From NCBI GenBank assembly GCA_003859965.1, contig RQYR01000001.1, positions 124,001 through 188,000 on the forward strand: 64,000 nt of DNA. The letters run 5' to 3'. Shown here piece after piece: positions 46,301 through 55,738 of the stretch. This stretch comes from Comamonadaceae bacterium OH2545_COT-014 (lineage in GTDB: Bacteria; Pseudomonadota; Gammaproteobacteria; Burkholderiales; Burkholderiaceae_C). Positions within the stretch are counted from its first letter, which is position 1, and every line of letters starts with the position of its first letter. The translations under genes and the position numbers were made by a program. Under the pieces are notes generated by a model. It saw only the letters and a list, made by a program, of their open reading frames with translations, was not told the origin of the DNA and did not search any database.

Positions 46301-46996
46301 ATGAAGATTTTCGAGATGCTGCCATGGATTGACTGGTTGGCGCTGGCCTGCTTTCTGTGCGTGTGGTGGGGCTACATGGGCTTTACCAAGCACAGCCGGA
46401 TGCGCCAGCGTTCGCTGCTGGCCACCACCAACCGCTACCGCCGTTACTGGATGAAGCAGGCCACCATGCGTGATCCGCGCATGCTCGACGGCCTGATCAC
46501 GCAAAACCTCTCCAGCACGCCGGCCTTTTTCAGCTCCACCACCATCATCGTCATCGGTGGTTTGCTGGCGCTGCTGGGCACCACCGACAAGGCCGCCGAA
46601 CTGGTGCGCGAGCTGCCATTCGCACAGCCCACGCCCATCCTCGTATTCGAGCTGAAGGTGCTGCTGCTGGTGGCCATCTTCGTGTATGCGTTCTTCCGCT
46701 TTTCATGGTCAATGCGGCAGTACACCTTCGTGGCGCTGGCCATTGGCGGCATGCCGCCGGTGGAGGAATTCAAGGCCGGCCGCTTCGATCCGCACCAGTA
46801 CGCCGAGCGCGCCGGCAAGCTGGTGGGCCGCGCGGCCGAGGCGTTCAACGACGGGTTGCGCGCCTACTACTTTTCCTTCGCGGCGCTGGCCTGGTTTTTC
46901 TCGGCCTGGGCGCTGATTGCCGCCTCTGCCCTGGTGGTGTTCATTCTGTACACCCGCGAATTTCATTCCGACGTGCTGAAGATTCTGGCTGAGTGA
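46301..46996 (+). CDS. DUF599 family membrane protein
   Basis: A 231-residue inner-membrane protein with four hydrophobic helices (about 8-26, 78-98, 115-138 and 195-222). The family sequence RQRSLLATTNRYRRYWM and FYSFAALAWFFSAW-type segment (here YYFSFAALAWFFSAW) match DUF599 proteins. No function is known. It follows the flavodoxin-like gene by 134 bases. Confidence 0.87.
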   Translation: MKIFEMLPWIDWLALACFLCVWWGYMGFTKHSRMRQRSLLATTNRYRRYWMKQATMRDPRMLDGLITQNLSSTPAFFSSTTIIVIGGLLALLGTTDKAAELVRELPFAQPTPILVFELKVLLLVAIFVYAFFRFSWSMRQYTFVALAIGGMPPVEEFKAGRFDPHQYAERAGKLVGRAAEAFNDGLRAYYFSFAALAWFFSAWALIAASALVVFILYTREFHSDVLKILAE

Positions 46997-47123
46997 GGAT
47001 GACTGGGCGCCTGTTCCAAGTCTGGACACGCCAACGGGCGCCGGCTTGAAAAACTGAACCACAGCGCCGCCGCGAACACCGCGGCCCGGCCTTTGGGGGC
47101 CGCGCATGGCCGCACGGGCTCAT

Positions 47124-48396
47124 TCATCGCGTATGGAATCCGTCTTTGGGTGGGGATGAAATGGCCGCCGGACCGGCATGGCCTTGCATGTTGTCGCCCG
47201 GCTCTGGCAGATGGGCATCCGCCTTGAAGGGTGTGCGTTGCCGCAGGTGGTTCATGTAGTGCGCCATGCCCGCATCCTCGCGCGCCAGAAAGTCCTGCAC
47301 GGCGCTGGCGAAGGCGGGATGGGCCAGCCAGTGGGCGCTGCGCGTGGTCACGGGCAGGAGGGCGCGGGCCATCTTGTGTTCGCCCTGGGCGCCGCCTTCA
47401 AAGCGCGTGATGCCGTGGGCCAGGCACCATTCAATGGGCTGGTGGTAGCAGGCTTCGAAGTGCAGGCTGTCCACCCGCGCCAGCGCGCCCCAGTAACGGC
47501 CCCAGGCCACGGGTTCGCGGCCGGCATGGGCGGCGGCGTCATCCACCGCGATCAGGCTGCACGCCACGGGCTGGCCTGCCTGCTCGGCGATGAACAGCAC
47601 CCATGGCTGGGGCAGCGCCTGCGCCATCTGCGCGAAGAAGGCGGGCGTGAGGTAGGGGGGCGTTGCCATGCTCCAGATAAGTGCGCTGGTAGCAGCGGTA
47701 GAAAAAAGCCCAGTCCTGCGGCGCGATGGCGGCGCCGCGCGCCCAGCGGAAGCGCACGCCGGCATCGTGCAGCACCTTGCGCCGCGCCTGCCGGATTTTC
47801 TTGCGCTTGTCTTGCGACAGCGAGGCCAGGAAGGCGTCGAAGTCCGGCCAGCCGGCCGTGTTCTGCCAGTGAAACTGCACGGTCTGCCGCGTCATCAGCC
47901 CGGCGGCGCGGCAGGCGGCGATGTCGTCCGCGTCGCCAAACAGCAGGTGCAGCGAGGGCCAGCCTTCGGCGCGGCACAGCGCCAGCAGCGCCTGCACCAG
48001 CGCGGCGCGGGCCGCGCCGTCCGTGGCCAGCAGCCGGGCGCCGGGCGCCGGGGTGAAGGGCACGGCCACCAGCGCCTTGGGGTAGTAGGCCAGGCCGTGT
48101 TCGGCGTAGGCGCGCGCCCAGGCAAAGTCGAAGACGTATTCGCCCCATGAATGGCTTTTGAGGTAAAGCGGGCAAGCCGCCGCCAGCTCGCCGCCGCGCC
48201 ACAGCAGCACGAAGCGCGGCGCCCAGCCGGTGGCGGGCACGGCGCTGCCGCTGTCGTGCAGGGCCGCCAGGTATTCATGCCGCATGAAGGGCGTGGGCGT
48301 GCGCTGGCGCGCCAGCAGGGCGTTCCAGGCGGCGGGATTGATCTGGCCAGGGTGGATGAGAACTTCTGTTTTCAAGGTTCGGCAGGGGATGGGCAT
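47124..48396 (-). pseudogene. FemAB-like (DUF482) acyltransferase gene, frameshifted in a C6 tract
   Basis: Two frames on the minus strand together encode one GNAT/FemAB_like protein of about 420 residues. The first (48396 to about 47660) runs from MPIPCRTLKTEVLIHPGQIN to QRTYLEHGNAP. The second (about 47660-47124) runs from PYLTPAFFAQMAQALPQPWV to the family C-terminus with HLRQRTPF. They meet at six Cs (GGGGGG at 47655-47660 on the plus strand); with five Cs the frame reads HGNAPYLTP. The gene is either phase-variable, decayed or carries a sequencing error. The start was set at ATG 48396. Confidence 0.85.
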
Positions 48397-48458
48397 GAGG
48401 AGTATGCTCCGCGCCGCATCATGCGCCACCTGCCGCGGCGCCCTTTCCGCCCATCGTC

Positions 48459-49922
48459 ATGCGCATCACCTGTTTGCCTTTTTTGTCTGCCGCCTTGCTT
48501 ACCGCTCTGCTGGCCGCCGCCCCGGCGGCCCAGGCCGCCGCGCCCTGCCAGCCCGGCGCCTACACCGGCTACACCGCCACCGGGCCTGCGGGCGCGCTGG
48601 AGATGGACATGGCCTGGCACCGCCGCGTGCGCGGCGTGGCCACCCCGGAGGGCTGCCTGCGCTACGTGCTGCGCGCCGCCCCGCGCGCAGGCACGTTCGA
48701 CAGCATTCACCCCGTGCCGCTGGGCGCGTATATCAAAGGCTTCGTCGCCACGGCCGGCGGCCAGCAGCGCCTGTTTGACCCGCAAGGCCGCGCCTTGCTG
48801 GACCAGCCTTTCGACGGCGGCGTGCAAATGGCGCTGAACGATGGCCACGCCCTCACCCTGCGCGTGCGCCACCAGCGCACCGAAACCTACCTGCGCGCGC
48901 AGCAGGGCCGCATCGTGGCGCGCGCGCCGCGCTGGTATCGCAGCGATAGCGCCCCCAACACGCCCAACGCCCCGCAGCCTGCCGGCGCCAGCGCGCCGGG
49001 CGATGGCCTGGCCGCCTACGCCCCCCGTCATGAACAAGGCTTTGCCGCCGTGGCCGCCCTCCCCGGCGAACAGGCCAGCCCCCATGCCCTGGGCCTGCTG
49101 GATCTGCGCACACTGCGCGAGGCATTGCCCATGCAATACGCAAGCGTCGGCGTGCTGGCCGACGGCCCGGCGCCCGGCAAACCCTGGCTGCTGCTGGGCC
49201 GCGACACCCCGGCCACTGGCGGCGCGCTGCACTTCTTTCTGCCTGACGGCCGCCCCGCCGGGCTGCCCGCCGCGCACGCCCTGCGGCTGAGCGGGCAGGG
49301 CGGCGCCATTGACCACCTGGCCCTGCATGACCAGCCCGGCCAGGTGTGCCACTACATCAGCCGCACCTTCAAACCGCTGCTGCCCACAGCACTGCCCGTG
49401 CCCGGCCAGCGCGGCTGCCCCGTGCTGAGCGATGGCGCCATCCTGCGCTTTACCGACGCCACCGGCCATGTGCAGCGCCTGCGCTACAGCGCCCGGGAGG
49501 GCGCCCAGCCGCTGGGCGCGCCGCTGCCCGGCACCCTGGTGGCCGAGCAGGCCGGCCGCTTCATGCTGCGCCTGCCAGCCCCCGCTGCACCGCCCAGCGC
49601 GCCGCCCAACGCATCGTCCGCCACGCCAGCCGCCATAGCGCCTGCCGCATCCTCCACACCGGCCGCGGCGGCGCCAGCCACGCCAGCCACGCCAGCCACG
49701 CCAGCCACGCCAGCCAGCGCCGCCGGCGGCCAGACAGCGCCCCCCGCCCCCCGCTACATGGCCTATACCGACGCCGGCCAGCCCCTGCCCGACGCCACGG
49801 GTTTCGATGGCTTTGAAGACCTGGGCTGCGGCCACTGGCGCGTGCAGCGCGGCGGCCTCTGGTATCAGCTTGGCCCCCAAGGCCAGCTCATCACCCCGCC
49901 GGGCGCGCCACCCACTTGTTAA
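48459..49922 (+). CDS. Large secreted protein of unknown function
   Basis: A 487-residue protein with a signal peptide (MRITCLPFLSAALLTALLAA, cleaved after AAQA). The mature part has no domain I recognise. It contains repeated motifs of a beta-rich fold such as LFDPQGRALLDQPFDGGVQ and YMAYTDAGQPLPDATGFDGF, which resemble WG-type repeats weakly. Residues about 400-430 are an ATPATPATP linker coded by nine-base tandem repeats. It is divergent from the frameshifted acyltransferase. The stop codon overlaps MITE copy C. Confidence 0.7.
   Translation: MRITCLPFLSAALLTALLAAAPAAQAAAPCQPGAYTGYTATGPAGALEMDMAWHRRVRGVATPEGCLRYVLRAAPRAGTFDSIHPVPLGAYIKGFVATAGGQQRLFDPQGRALLDQPFDGGVQMALNDGHALTLRVRHQRTETYLRAQQGRIVARAPRWYRSDSAPNTPNAPQPAGASAPGDGLAAYAPRHEQGFAAVAALPGEQASPHALGLLDLRTLREALPMQYASVGVLADGPAPGKPWLLLGRDTPATGGALHFFLPDGRPAGLPAAHALRLSGQGGAIDHLALHDQPGQVCHYISRTFKPLLPTALPVPGQRGCPVLSDGAILRFTDATGHVQRLRYSAREGAQPLGAPLPGTLVAEQAGRFMLRLPAPAAPPSAPPNASSATPAAIAPAASSTPAAAAPATPATPATPATPASAAGGQTAPPAPRYMAYTDAGQPLPDATGFDGFEDLGCGHWRVQRGGLWYQLGPQGQLITPPGAPPTC
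49672..49716 (+). repeat. Five tandem copies of CGCCAGCCA within a gene
   Basis: The nine-base unit CGCCAGCCA is repeated five times without change inside the secreted-protein gene at 48459. It encodes ATP units in a linker. As the unit is a multiple of three, gain or loss of copies would change linker length without shifting the frame. Confidence 0.9.
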
Positions 49923-50087
49923 GAACCGGTTCAAAATCCCTGCGCGGCGGGCCATGAAGCGGATTGGGGCCATCAGCGGCGTGGTAAAGCCTCGCCCTGG
50001 CACGGGCCATGGCTGCGTTTGGCGCCTGGCATCCCATCATCCCAACCGCTTGTCGCCCTACTCAGGCCGAGATCTTGAACAGGTTCC
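49922..50087 (+). mobile_element. MITE-like element, copy C (166 bp)
   Basis: The left end AGAACCGGTTCAAAATCCCT and right end GATCTTGAACAGGTTCC are inverted repeats; similarity reaches about 18 bases including the inner ATC/GAT. The interior CCCTGCGCGGCGGGCCATGA matches copy A, and CCCAACCGCTTGTCGCCC matches copy B. The A of its first base is also the last base of the upstream stop codon TAA. It and a short repeat fill the 328-base gap before nadE. Confidence 0.75.
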
Positions 50088-50148
50088 AAGCCGCGCCACC
50101 GGCCCTGCCCGCAGCCCCCTGACAAGGCCGGGTGCGCCGGAAGGCAAA

Positions 50149-50207
50149 CAAAAACCCAATGCAGGCTTGATGGGTTTCGCTTTATAGCTATCAATAAAGA
50201 AGCAAAT
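50149..50207 (-). repeat. Short GCTA/TAGC intergenic repeat before nadE
   Basis: The sequence CAAAAACCCAATGCAGGCTT continues to TATAGCTATCAATAAAGAAG. It resembles the minus-orientation form of the family with an A-run first and the TAGCTAT pair at the end. It overlaps the probable nadE promoter region. Confidence 0.5.
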
Positions 50208-50250
50208 CACCCTCCGCCCTGCCCCGTTTCACTGCACTGCCCCACTCGCC

Positions 50251-51951
50251 ATGGCCCTGAACCTCTGCATTGCCCAGCTCAACCCCACCGCAGGCGATTT
50301 GCCCGGCAACGCGCGCCGCATCATTGACGCCGCCCAGGCCGCCCACGCCGCGGGCGCGCAACTGCTGCTCACGCCCGCGCTGTCCATTTGCGGCTTTGGC
50401 GCGCAAGACTTGCTGTGGCGCCCCGCCTTCATCGATGCCTGCCAGGCCGCCGTGCAACAGGTGGCCGACGCCACGGCCGCCCTGCCGGGCCTGACCGTGG
50501 TTGTCGGCCATCCGCAGCCCGCGCCCCAGGCCGGCGGCGCGGCCCCCGGCATGGCGCGCTGCCATCACGCCGCCAGCGCCATCCGCGCTGGCCATGTCGT
50601 GGCCACGGCCCGCCAGCAAACGCTGCCGGCCGGCCAGGTGTTCGATGCGCCGCGCCACTTCCTGCCCGGCGACGGCAGCCCTTGCGTGTTCGAGGCCGGT
50701 GGCCTGCGCGTGGGCCTGCTGATCGGTGCCGACGCCTGCCCAACCGGGCCCGCCGACCCCGTGCAGCGCGCCCGCCAGGCCGGCGCCCAGTGCCTGGCCG
50801 TGGTGGACGCCGCGCCCTGGCACGCCAGCCAGGCCAGCGAGCAGGAGGCGCGGCTGGCCCGCCGCGCCCAGACCAGCGGCCTGCCGCTGGTGTACGCCAA
50901 CATGACCGGCGGGCAAGACGAACTGCTGTTCGGCGGCGGCGCCTTCGCCGTGCAGGCCGACGGCACGCTGGCCGGGCGCGCGCCCGCATTTGAAGACGCC
51001 CTGTTCCATGTGCAGGCCACCGCGCAAGGCAGCGCCGGCCCGCTGGCCTTGCATGCCAGCACCGCCGCCCCCCTGCCCCCTGACGAGGCGCTTTGGCGCG
51101 CCCTGGCGCTGGGCCTGCGCGATTACGTGCGCAAGAACGGCTTTCAAAGCGTGCTGCTGGGCCTGTCGGGCGGCATTGATTCGGCGCTGGTGCTGGCGCT
51201 GGCCGTGGACGCGCTGGGCGCGGCGCGCGTGCACACCGTCATGATGCCCAGCCCCTACACCGCCGCCATCAGCCTGGAAGACGCGCGGGAGATGGCGCGG
51301 CGCGTGGGCGTGCGGCATGACGAGGTGGCCATCCTGCCCGCATTCGATGCCATCCGCCAGTCGCTCGCGCCGCTGCTGGCCGGCCGGCCCGAGGACACCA
51401 CCGAGGAAAACATCCAGGCGCGCGTGCGCGGCGTGCTGCTCATGGCCCTGTCCAACAAGCACGGCCACCTGGTGCTGACCACCGGCAACAAGAGCGAATA
51501 CGCCGTGGGCTACTGCACGCTGTACGGCGACATGTGCGGCGGCTTCGCCCCGATCAAGGACGTGCTCAAGACCCGCGTCTTCGCGCTGGCGCGCTGGCGC
51601 AACGCGCATGACCCCTTTGGCACGGGCGCCAACCCCATTCCCGAACGCATCATCACCCGCCCGCCCAGCGCCGAGCTGCGGCCCGGCCAGACCGACCAGG
51701 ACAGCCTGCCGCCCTACGAGGTGCTGGACGCCCTCATCGAAGCCTGCATGGAACGCGACCAGGGCGCCGCCGAACTGGTGGCCGCCGGCTTTCGCCCGGA
51801 AGACGTGGCCCAGGTCATGCGCCTGCTGCGCCTGGCCGAGTACAAACGCCACCAGTCCGCCCCCGGCCCGCGCGTCAGCCCCCGCGCCTTCGGCAAGGAC
51901 TGGCGCTACCCCGTCACCAACGCCTTTCGCGATCCGGGACCGGGCGGCTGA
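50251..51951 (+). CDS. nadE: Glutamine-dependent NAD+ synthetase
   Basis: A 566-residue two-domain enzyme for the last step of NAD synthesis. The N-terminal nitrilase-type glutaminase domain (residues 1-270) starts LNLCIAQLNPTAGDLPGN. The C-terminal synthetase has the ATP loop LLGLSGGIDSALVLALAVD near residue 305, and TTGNKSEYAVGYCTLYGD with GGFAPIKDVLKT. The length fits the bacterial glutamine-dependent type. No partner genes are next to it. Confidence 0.97.
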   Translation: MALNLCIAQLNPTAGDLPGNARRIIDAAQAAHAAGAQLLLTPALSICGFGAQDLLWRPAFIDACQAAVQQVADATAALPGLTVVVGHPQPAPQAGGAAPGMARCHHAASAIRAGHVVATARQQTLPAGQVFDAPRHFLPGDGSPCVFEAGGLRVGLLIGADACPTGPADPVQRARQAGAQCLAVVDAAPWHASQASEQEARLARRAQTSGLPLVYANMTGGQDELLFGGGAFAVQADGTLAGRAPAFEDALFHVQATAQGSAGPLALHASTAAPLPPDEALWRALALGLRDYVRKNGFQSVLLGLSGGIDSALVLALAVDALGAARVHTVMMPSPYTAAISLEDAREMARRVGVRHDEVAILPAFDAIRQSLAPLLAGRPEDTTEENIQARVRGVLLMALSNKHGHLVLTTGNKSEYAVGYCTLYGDMCGGFAPIKDVLKTRVFALARWRNAHDPFGTGANPIPERIITRPPSAELRPGQTDQDSLPPYEVLDALIEACMERDQGAAELVAAGFRPEDVAQVMRLLRLAEYKRHQSAPGPRVSPRAFGKDWRYPVTNAFRDPGPGG

Positions 51952-52017
51952 GCCGCCGGGCCGGGGCGCGCCCCGGCCGCCCCGCCGTCAGGCCGGCATC
52001 GCCATGGCGGCCCATGG

Positions 52018-52899
52018 TCAGGCCAGGGGTTCAATCACCATCTCGAACGTCACCAGCACCGCATTGGCACCGGGGCGCAGGCGCCCGCGGTGAATGCCGT
52101 GGCAATGGTCCACCACGCCCACGTCCAGGCAAACGCCTTCGCCGCCGGGGCGCGTGGCATCCACCGTGCCGCGCTCGATGAACACCTCGGTCACGAAGGG
52201 CTCCACGTGCGTGCCGTCGGCAAAGGCCACGCCCACCAGGCTGCCCACCCCGCCGCGGATGGCGGCCCGCGTCACGCCACGGCGGCGGCAGACGGCGGCG
52301 ATGGCCTCGCAAACGTCCTCGTTGGGGCGGATCGACAGCGCGAACGCGGTGGTGGGCATGTGCTCCCCCACTGGCGCCGTGCCGGTGGCCACGGGGGTGA
52401 ACAGGCTGAAGCCGCTTTCCTGGCACGGCATGACGGCAAAGTCCGCCCCGTGCAGATACCAGATGTCCAGCACCGGGGCGGTGGCCACCACGGCCTCGTC
52501 CGGCAGGATGTGCCCGGCCCCCAGGCGGCCCTGGGCGTCACGCCAGATGGCATGGCAGTGCAGCCAGGGCTGGCCGTCGCGGCGGCCCACGGTCAGGGCC
52601 GCGCTTTCCAGCCGCGCCGGGCCGTCCAGCGCGTAACGCTCGCTGTAGAACACCGCGTGCGCCGGCGTTTTGGACAGCGCCGGCATGACATAGGCCATGG
52701 GCGCCAGCGAACCGCCGCGCAGCGTGGCCACGGCGCTGCCGGCCTGATGGTCCTGGCACAACTGTTCGAACGCGGCCAGCAGGCTGACGCCACAGGGCAG
52801 CGCCGGGGCGCGGTGCTCAATCAGGCAAGGCTGCGCCACATGGCGCTGGGCGGCCGGCGGGCCGGGGTGATGAATGCGGCGCATGCAAACCCCTTGCAT
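52018..52899 (-). CDS. Tandem PPC (DUF296) domain protein of the catabolic operon
   Basis: A 293-residue protein with two PPC/DUF296-like domains. Domain 1 (about 35-165) has SAVATLRGGSLAPMAYV and WLHCHAIWRDAQGRLGAGHIL. Domain 2 (about 185-290) has VTRAAIRGGVGSLVGVAFAD and VVDHCHGIHRGRL. Both keep the closely spaced His pair (HCH) of metal-binding PPC proteins. The start overlaps the ligase stop in TGATG, so it is probably translationally coupled. Lone PPC domains bind DNA or act as unknown enzymes; its operon suggests a metabolic role. Confidence 0.8.
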   Translation of the reverse strand: MQGVCMRRIHHPGPPAAQRHVAQPCLIEHRAPALPCGVSLLAAFEQLCQDHQAGSAVATLRGGSLAPMAYVMPALSKTPAHAVFYSERYALDGPARLESAALTVGRRDGQPWLHCHAIWRDAQGRLGAGHILPDEAVVATAPVLDIWYLHGADFAVMPCQESGFSLFTPVATGTAPVGEHMPTTAFALSIRPNEDVCEAIAAVCRRRGVTRAAIRGGVGSLVGVAFADGTHVEPFVTEVFIERGTVDATRPGGEGVCLDVGVVDHCHGIHRGRLRPGANAVLVTFEMVIEPLA

Positions 52900-54542
52900 C
52901 ACGCAGTGGTTGGCGCAGCAGGGGCGGCAGAGGCCGCGGCCTGCGGCAGGCCGCGGCGCGCCAGCTCGTCCCGGACCAGCCGCTTGGGCACCTTGCCGTA
53001 GCCGGACTGGGGCAGCGCCTCCCAGAAATAGATGTGCTTGGGCATCTTGTAGCGCGCCACCCGGCCATCCAGCCATTGCCGCAGCGCAGGCTCGTCCAGC
53101 TGCGTCCCGGGGCGCCGCACGCACACGGCCACGCCTATCTCGCCCCACTGCGCATCGGGCACGCCCAGCACGGCCACCTCGGCCACGTCGTCATGCAGCA
53201 GGATTTTTTCCTCGATCTCGCGCGGGTAGATGTTGGAGCCGCCGGAGATGTACATGTCCGAGGCGCGGCCGGTGAGGTACAGATAGCCCTGCGCATCCAT
53301 GTGACCGATGTCGCCCGTGCGGAACCAGCCGTTGCGAAACGCCTTGGCGTTGGCCTCGGGGTTGTCGTAGTAGCCCGCGAACACGGCCGGGCCGATCACG
53401 CAGACCTCGCCGGTTTCGCCCGCGGGCAGCTCGTTGCCTGCGTCGTCCTGAATGGACACCTGCATGCCGGTGCGCTCGAAGCCGCAGGTGCCGGCGCGCG
53501 CCACCTGGCCTTGCGCGTCCAGGTGCTCGTGCGGGGGCAGCACGGTGATGTTGCCCGTCACCTCGCCCAGTCCGTAGTACTGCACCAGCACCGGCCCCAG
53601 CTTGGCCAGCGCGCGCTTTTGGTCCACCTCGTACATGGGCGCGCCGGCATAGACCACGTGCCGCAGGCTGCTGTGGTCGTGCTGATCGACAGCCGGGTCT
53701 TCCACCAGGATCTTGAGGATGGTGGGCACCGTGAACAGGCTGCTGAGACGGTGCTGCTCGATCAGGGCGAACGCCTGCGCGGGCTCCAGCTTGTCGGAAG
53801 GCATCAGCACCGTCCGCGCGCCGCGCGCCGCCAGAATGAGCTGGTGCAGCCCCGCCCCGTGCGACAGCGGGGCCACCACCAGCGCGCCGTCCTCACAGCT
53901 TGTGCCCGGCAGCAAGTCAGCCAGGTGGTTGGTGACCACGCAGGCGAGCTGGCCATGCGTGAGCACGGCCGCCTTGGGCTTGCCGGTGGTTCCGGAGGTG
54001 AACAGGAACCAGCAGGGCGTGCCGGCTTCCACCGCCGCGTTGGGAAAGTCCGTGCCCAGGTGCTGCCCGATCAGCTGCGACACGGTGGGCTTTTCATCAG
54101 GCGCCGCCGCGCTGCCGCGCAGCCACAGCACGTCCGTGCCGGGCACGGCCTCGCACACGGTGCGGGCGTGGTCCACGAAGTCGGTCTGGCACAAAAAGAC
54201 CCGGCTGCGCGCCACGCTGGCCATGTGCACCAGCTCCGACGGCACGGCGCGGAAATTGGTGGGCACCCAGACCGCGCCGAGCCGGAAGGCCGCGAACATG
54301 GACTCGAACATCTCGTTGCTGTTTCTGGAGTGCACCAGCAACGTGCTGCCCGGCCCCACGCCGCGCGCGGCCAAGGCAGCCGCCAGGGCGCTGACCCGGG
54401 CGTCCAGCTCGCGCCAGCGCCAGAGTTCATCGCCCCAGACCAGCGCGGTGCGCTCCGGCAGGCGGCGCGCGTTCTGCGTGAGCCAGTGGGCCAGGTTCAT
54501 GGCCCGCCGGGGCGTGACAGGAAGCGGAACGACCTGGCTCAT
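52899..54542 (-). CDS. AMP-forming acyl-CoA synthetase
   Basis: A 547-residue ANL-family ligase that activates a carboxylic acid with ATP and CoA. The P-loop is FTSGTTGKPKAAVLTHG near residues 184-200, followed by YYGLGEVTGN, the hinge-region GWFRTGDIGHMD and the C-terminal catalytic Lys in QSGYGKVPKRLV. The substrate cannot be read from sequence; medium-chain, benzoate-like and branched acids are all possible. It overlaps the thiolase gene by four bases and belongs to an operon controlled by the adjacent IclR gene. Confidence 0.93.
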   Translation of the reverse strand: MSQVVPLPVTPRRAMNLAHWLTQNARRLPERTALVWGDELWRWRELDARVSALAAALAARGVGPGSTLLVHSRNSNEMFESMFAAFRLGAVWVPTNFRAVPSELVHMASVARSRVFLCQTDFVDHARTVCEAVPGTDVLWLRGSAAAPDEKPTVSQLIGQHLGTDFPNAAVEAGTPCWFLFTSGTTGKPKAAVLTHGQLACVVTNHLADLLPGTSCEDGALVVAPLSHGAGLHQLILAARGARTVLMPSDKLEPAQAFALIEQHRLSSLFTVPTILKILVEDPAVDQHDHSSLRHVVYAGAPMYEVDQKRALAKLGPVLVQYYGLGEVTGNITVLPPHEHLDAQGQVARAGTCGFERTGMQVSIQDDAGNELPAGETGEVCVIGPAVFAGYYDNPEANAKAFRNGWFRTGDIGHMDAQGYLYLTGRASDMYISGGSNIYPREIEEKILLHDDVAEVAVLGVPDAQWGEIGVAVCVRRPGTQLDEPALRQWLDGRVARYKMPKHIYFWEALPQSGYGKVPKRLVRDELARRGLPQAAASAAPAAPTTA

Positions 54543-55708
54543 TGGCTGCGCTCCAGAATGGACACGTAGTTGGCCACGGCCGCCCCGCCCATGTTGAACA
54601 ACCCCGCCAGCGCCGCGCCCGGCAGTTGCATGGCGCCCGCTTCGCCCGCCAGCTGCATGGCGGCCATGACGTGCATGGACACGCCCGTGGCGCCCAGCGG
54701 GTGGCCGCGCGCCTTCAGCCCGCCGGAGACGTTGACGGGCACGCGCCCGCCCTTGCAGGACACGCCATCGCGGATCACGCGCCAGCCTTCGCCGCGCGGC
54801 GCCAGCCCCATGGCCTCGTACTCCAGCATTTCGGCGATGGTGAAGCAGTCGTGGGTTTCCACCAGATCCAGGTCATCAATGCCCACACCGGCCTGCGCCA
54901 GCGCCGCCTGCCAGGCGCGGTGCGCGCCCTCGAAGGCCACCGGGTCACGGCGCGACAGCGGCATGAGGTCGTTGACCTGCACCCGCGCGCGGAAACGGAT
55001 GGCGCGCGCCAGGGCCCTGGCCGTGTCCTCGTCGGCCAGCACCAGGGCGGCCGCGCCATCGGACACCATGGAACAGTCGGTGCGCCGCAGCGGCCCGGCC
55101 ACCAGCGGGTTTTTCTCGGACACCTCGTTGCAAAACGCAAAGCCCATGTCCTTGCGCACGTGGGCGTAGGGGTTGTCCACGGCGTTGGCATGGTTCTTGG
55201 CCGCGATCATGGCCAGCTCCTCGCTGCGGTTGCCGTAGCGGTCGAAGTAGGTCTGGGCAATCTGGCCAAAGATGCCGGCAAAGCCCTGCGGGGTTTCTTC
55301 CTCGCGCCGGTAGCAGCCGGTCAGCAGGATGTCGGCGATGGCGGCTGGCGGCACGCCAGTCATCTTCTCCGCGCCCACCGCCAGCGCGATGCGGACGCGC
55401 CCGGACTCGATCGCGTCCATGGCCGAATGCACCGCCGCCGAGCCTGTGGCGCAGGCGTTTTCCACGTGGACGGCTGGCGTGAAGCGCAGATCCGGATGGC
55501 ACAGCGAGATCAGCCCGGCCTCGAACCCCTGGGGCTGGAAGCCGTGGTTGTAAACCCCCAGCGCCACATGGCCCACGTCCGCGGCTGCAACCTGCGCATG
55601 CGCCAGCGCCTCGTTCACCACGCCGCGCACCAGTGTCTCGATGTCCAGCGCATCCAGCTTGCCGAACGGCGTGTGCGCCCAGCCGACGATGACTGCTTTT
55701 CCTGGCAT
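54539..55708 (-). CDS. Thiolase, SCP2/acetyl-CoA acetyltransferase type
   Basis: A 389-residue thiolase of the SCP2-like group that cleaves or forms beta-ketoacyl-CoA. The nucleophile is Cys86 in VENACATGSAAVHSA. His is in the typical GGLKARGHPLGATG, and the NxDGAAA-like VSDGAAALVLA segment is present. The second active cysteine appears replaced in the C-terminal NMGGAAVANY. It precedes the acyl-CoA ligase with a four-base overlap, so the two enzymes probably act in sequence. Confidence 0.92.
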   Translation of the reverse strand: MPGKAVIVGWAHTPFGKLDALDIETLVRGVVNEALAHAQVAAADVGHVALGVYNHGFQPQGFEAGLISLCHPDLRFTPAVHVENACATGSAAVHSAMDAIESGRVRIALAVGAEKMTGVPPAAIADILLTGCYRREEETPQGFAGIFGQIAQTYFDRYGNRSEELAMIAAKNHANAVDNPYAHVRKDMGFAFCNEVSEKNPLVAGPLRRTDCSMVSDGAAALVLADEDTARALARAIRFRARVQVNDLMPLSRRDPVAFEGAHRAWQAALAQAGVGIDDLDLVETHDCFTIAEMLEYEAMGLAPRGEGWRVIRDGVSCKGGRVPVNVSGGLKARGHPLGATGVSMHVMAAMQLAGEAGAMQLPGAALAGLFNMGGAAVANYVSILERSQ

Positions 55709-55738
55709 ATGGTCCCTTTCTTGAAAGTTCGTCTTGAA

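Noticed and set aside
47650-47665. Programmed ribosomal frameshift in the FemAB-like gene
   Set aside because: There is no canonical slippery heptamer with a following pseudoknot that I can see; a homopolymer length change is simpler.
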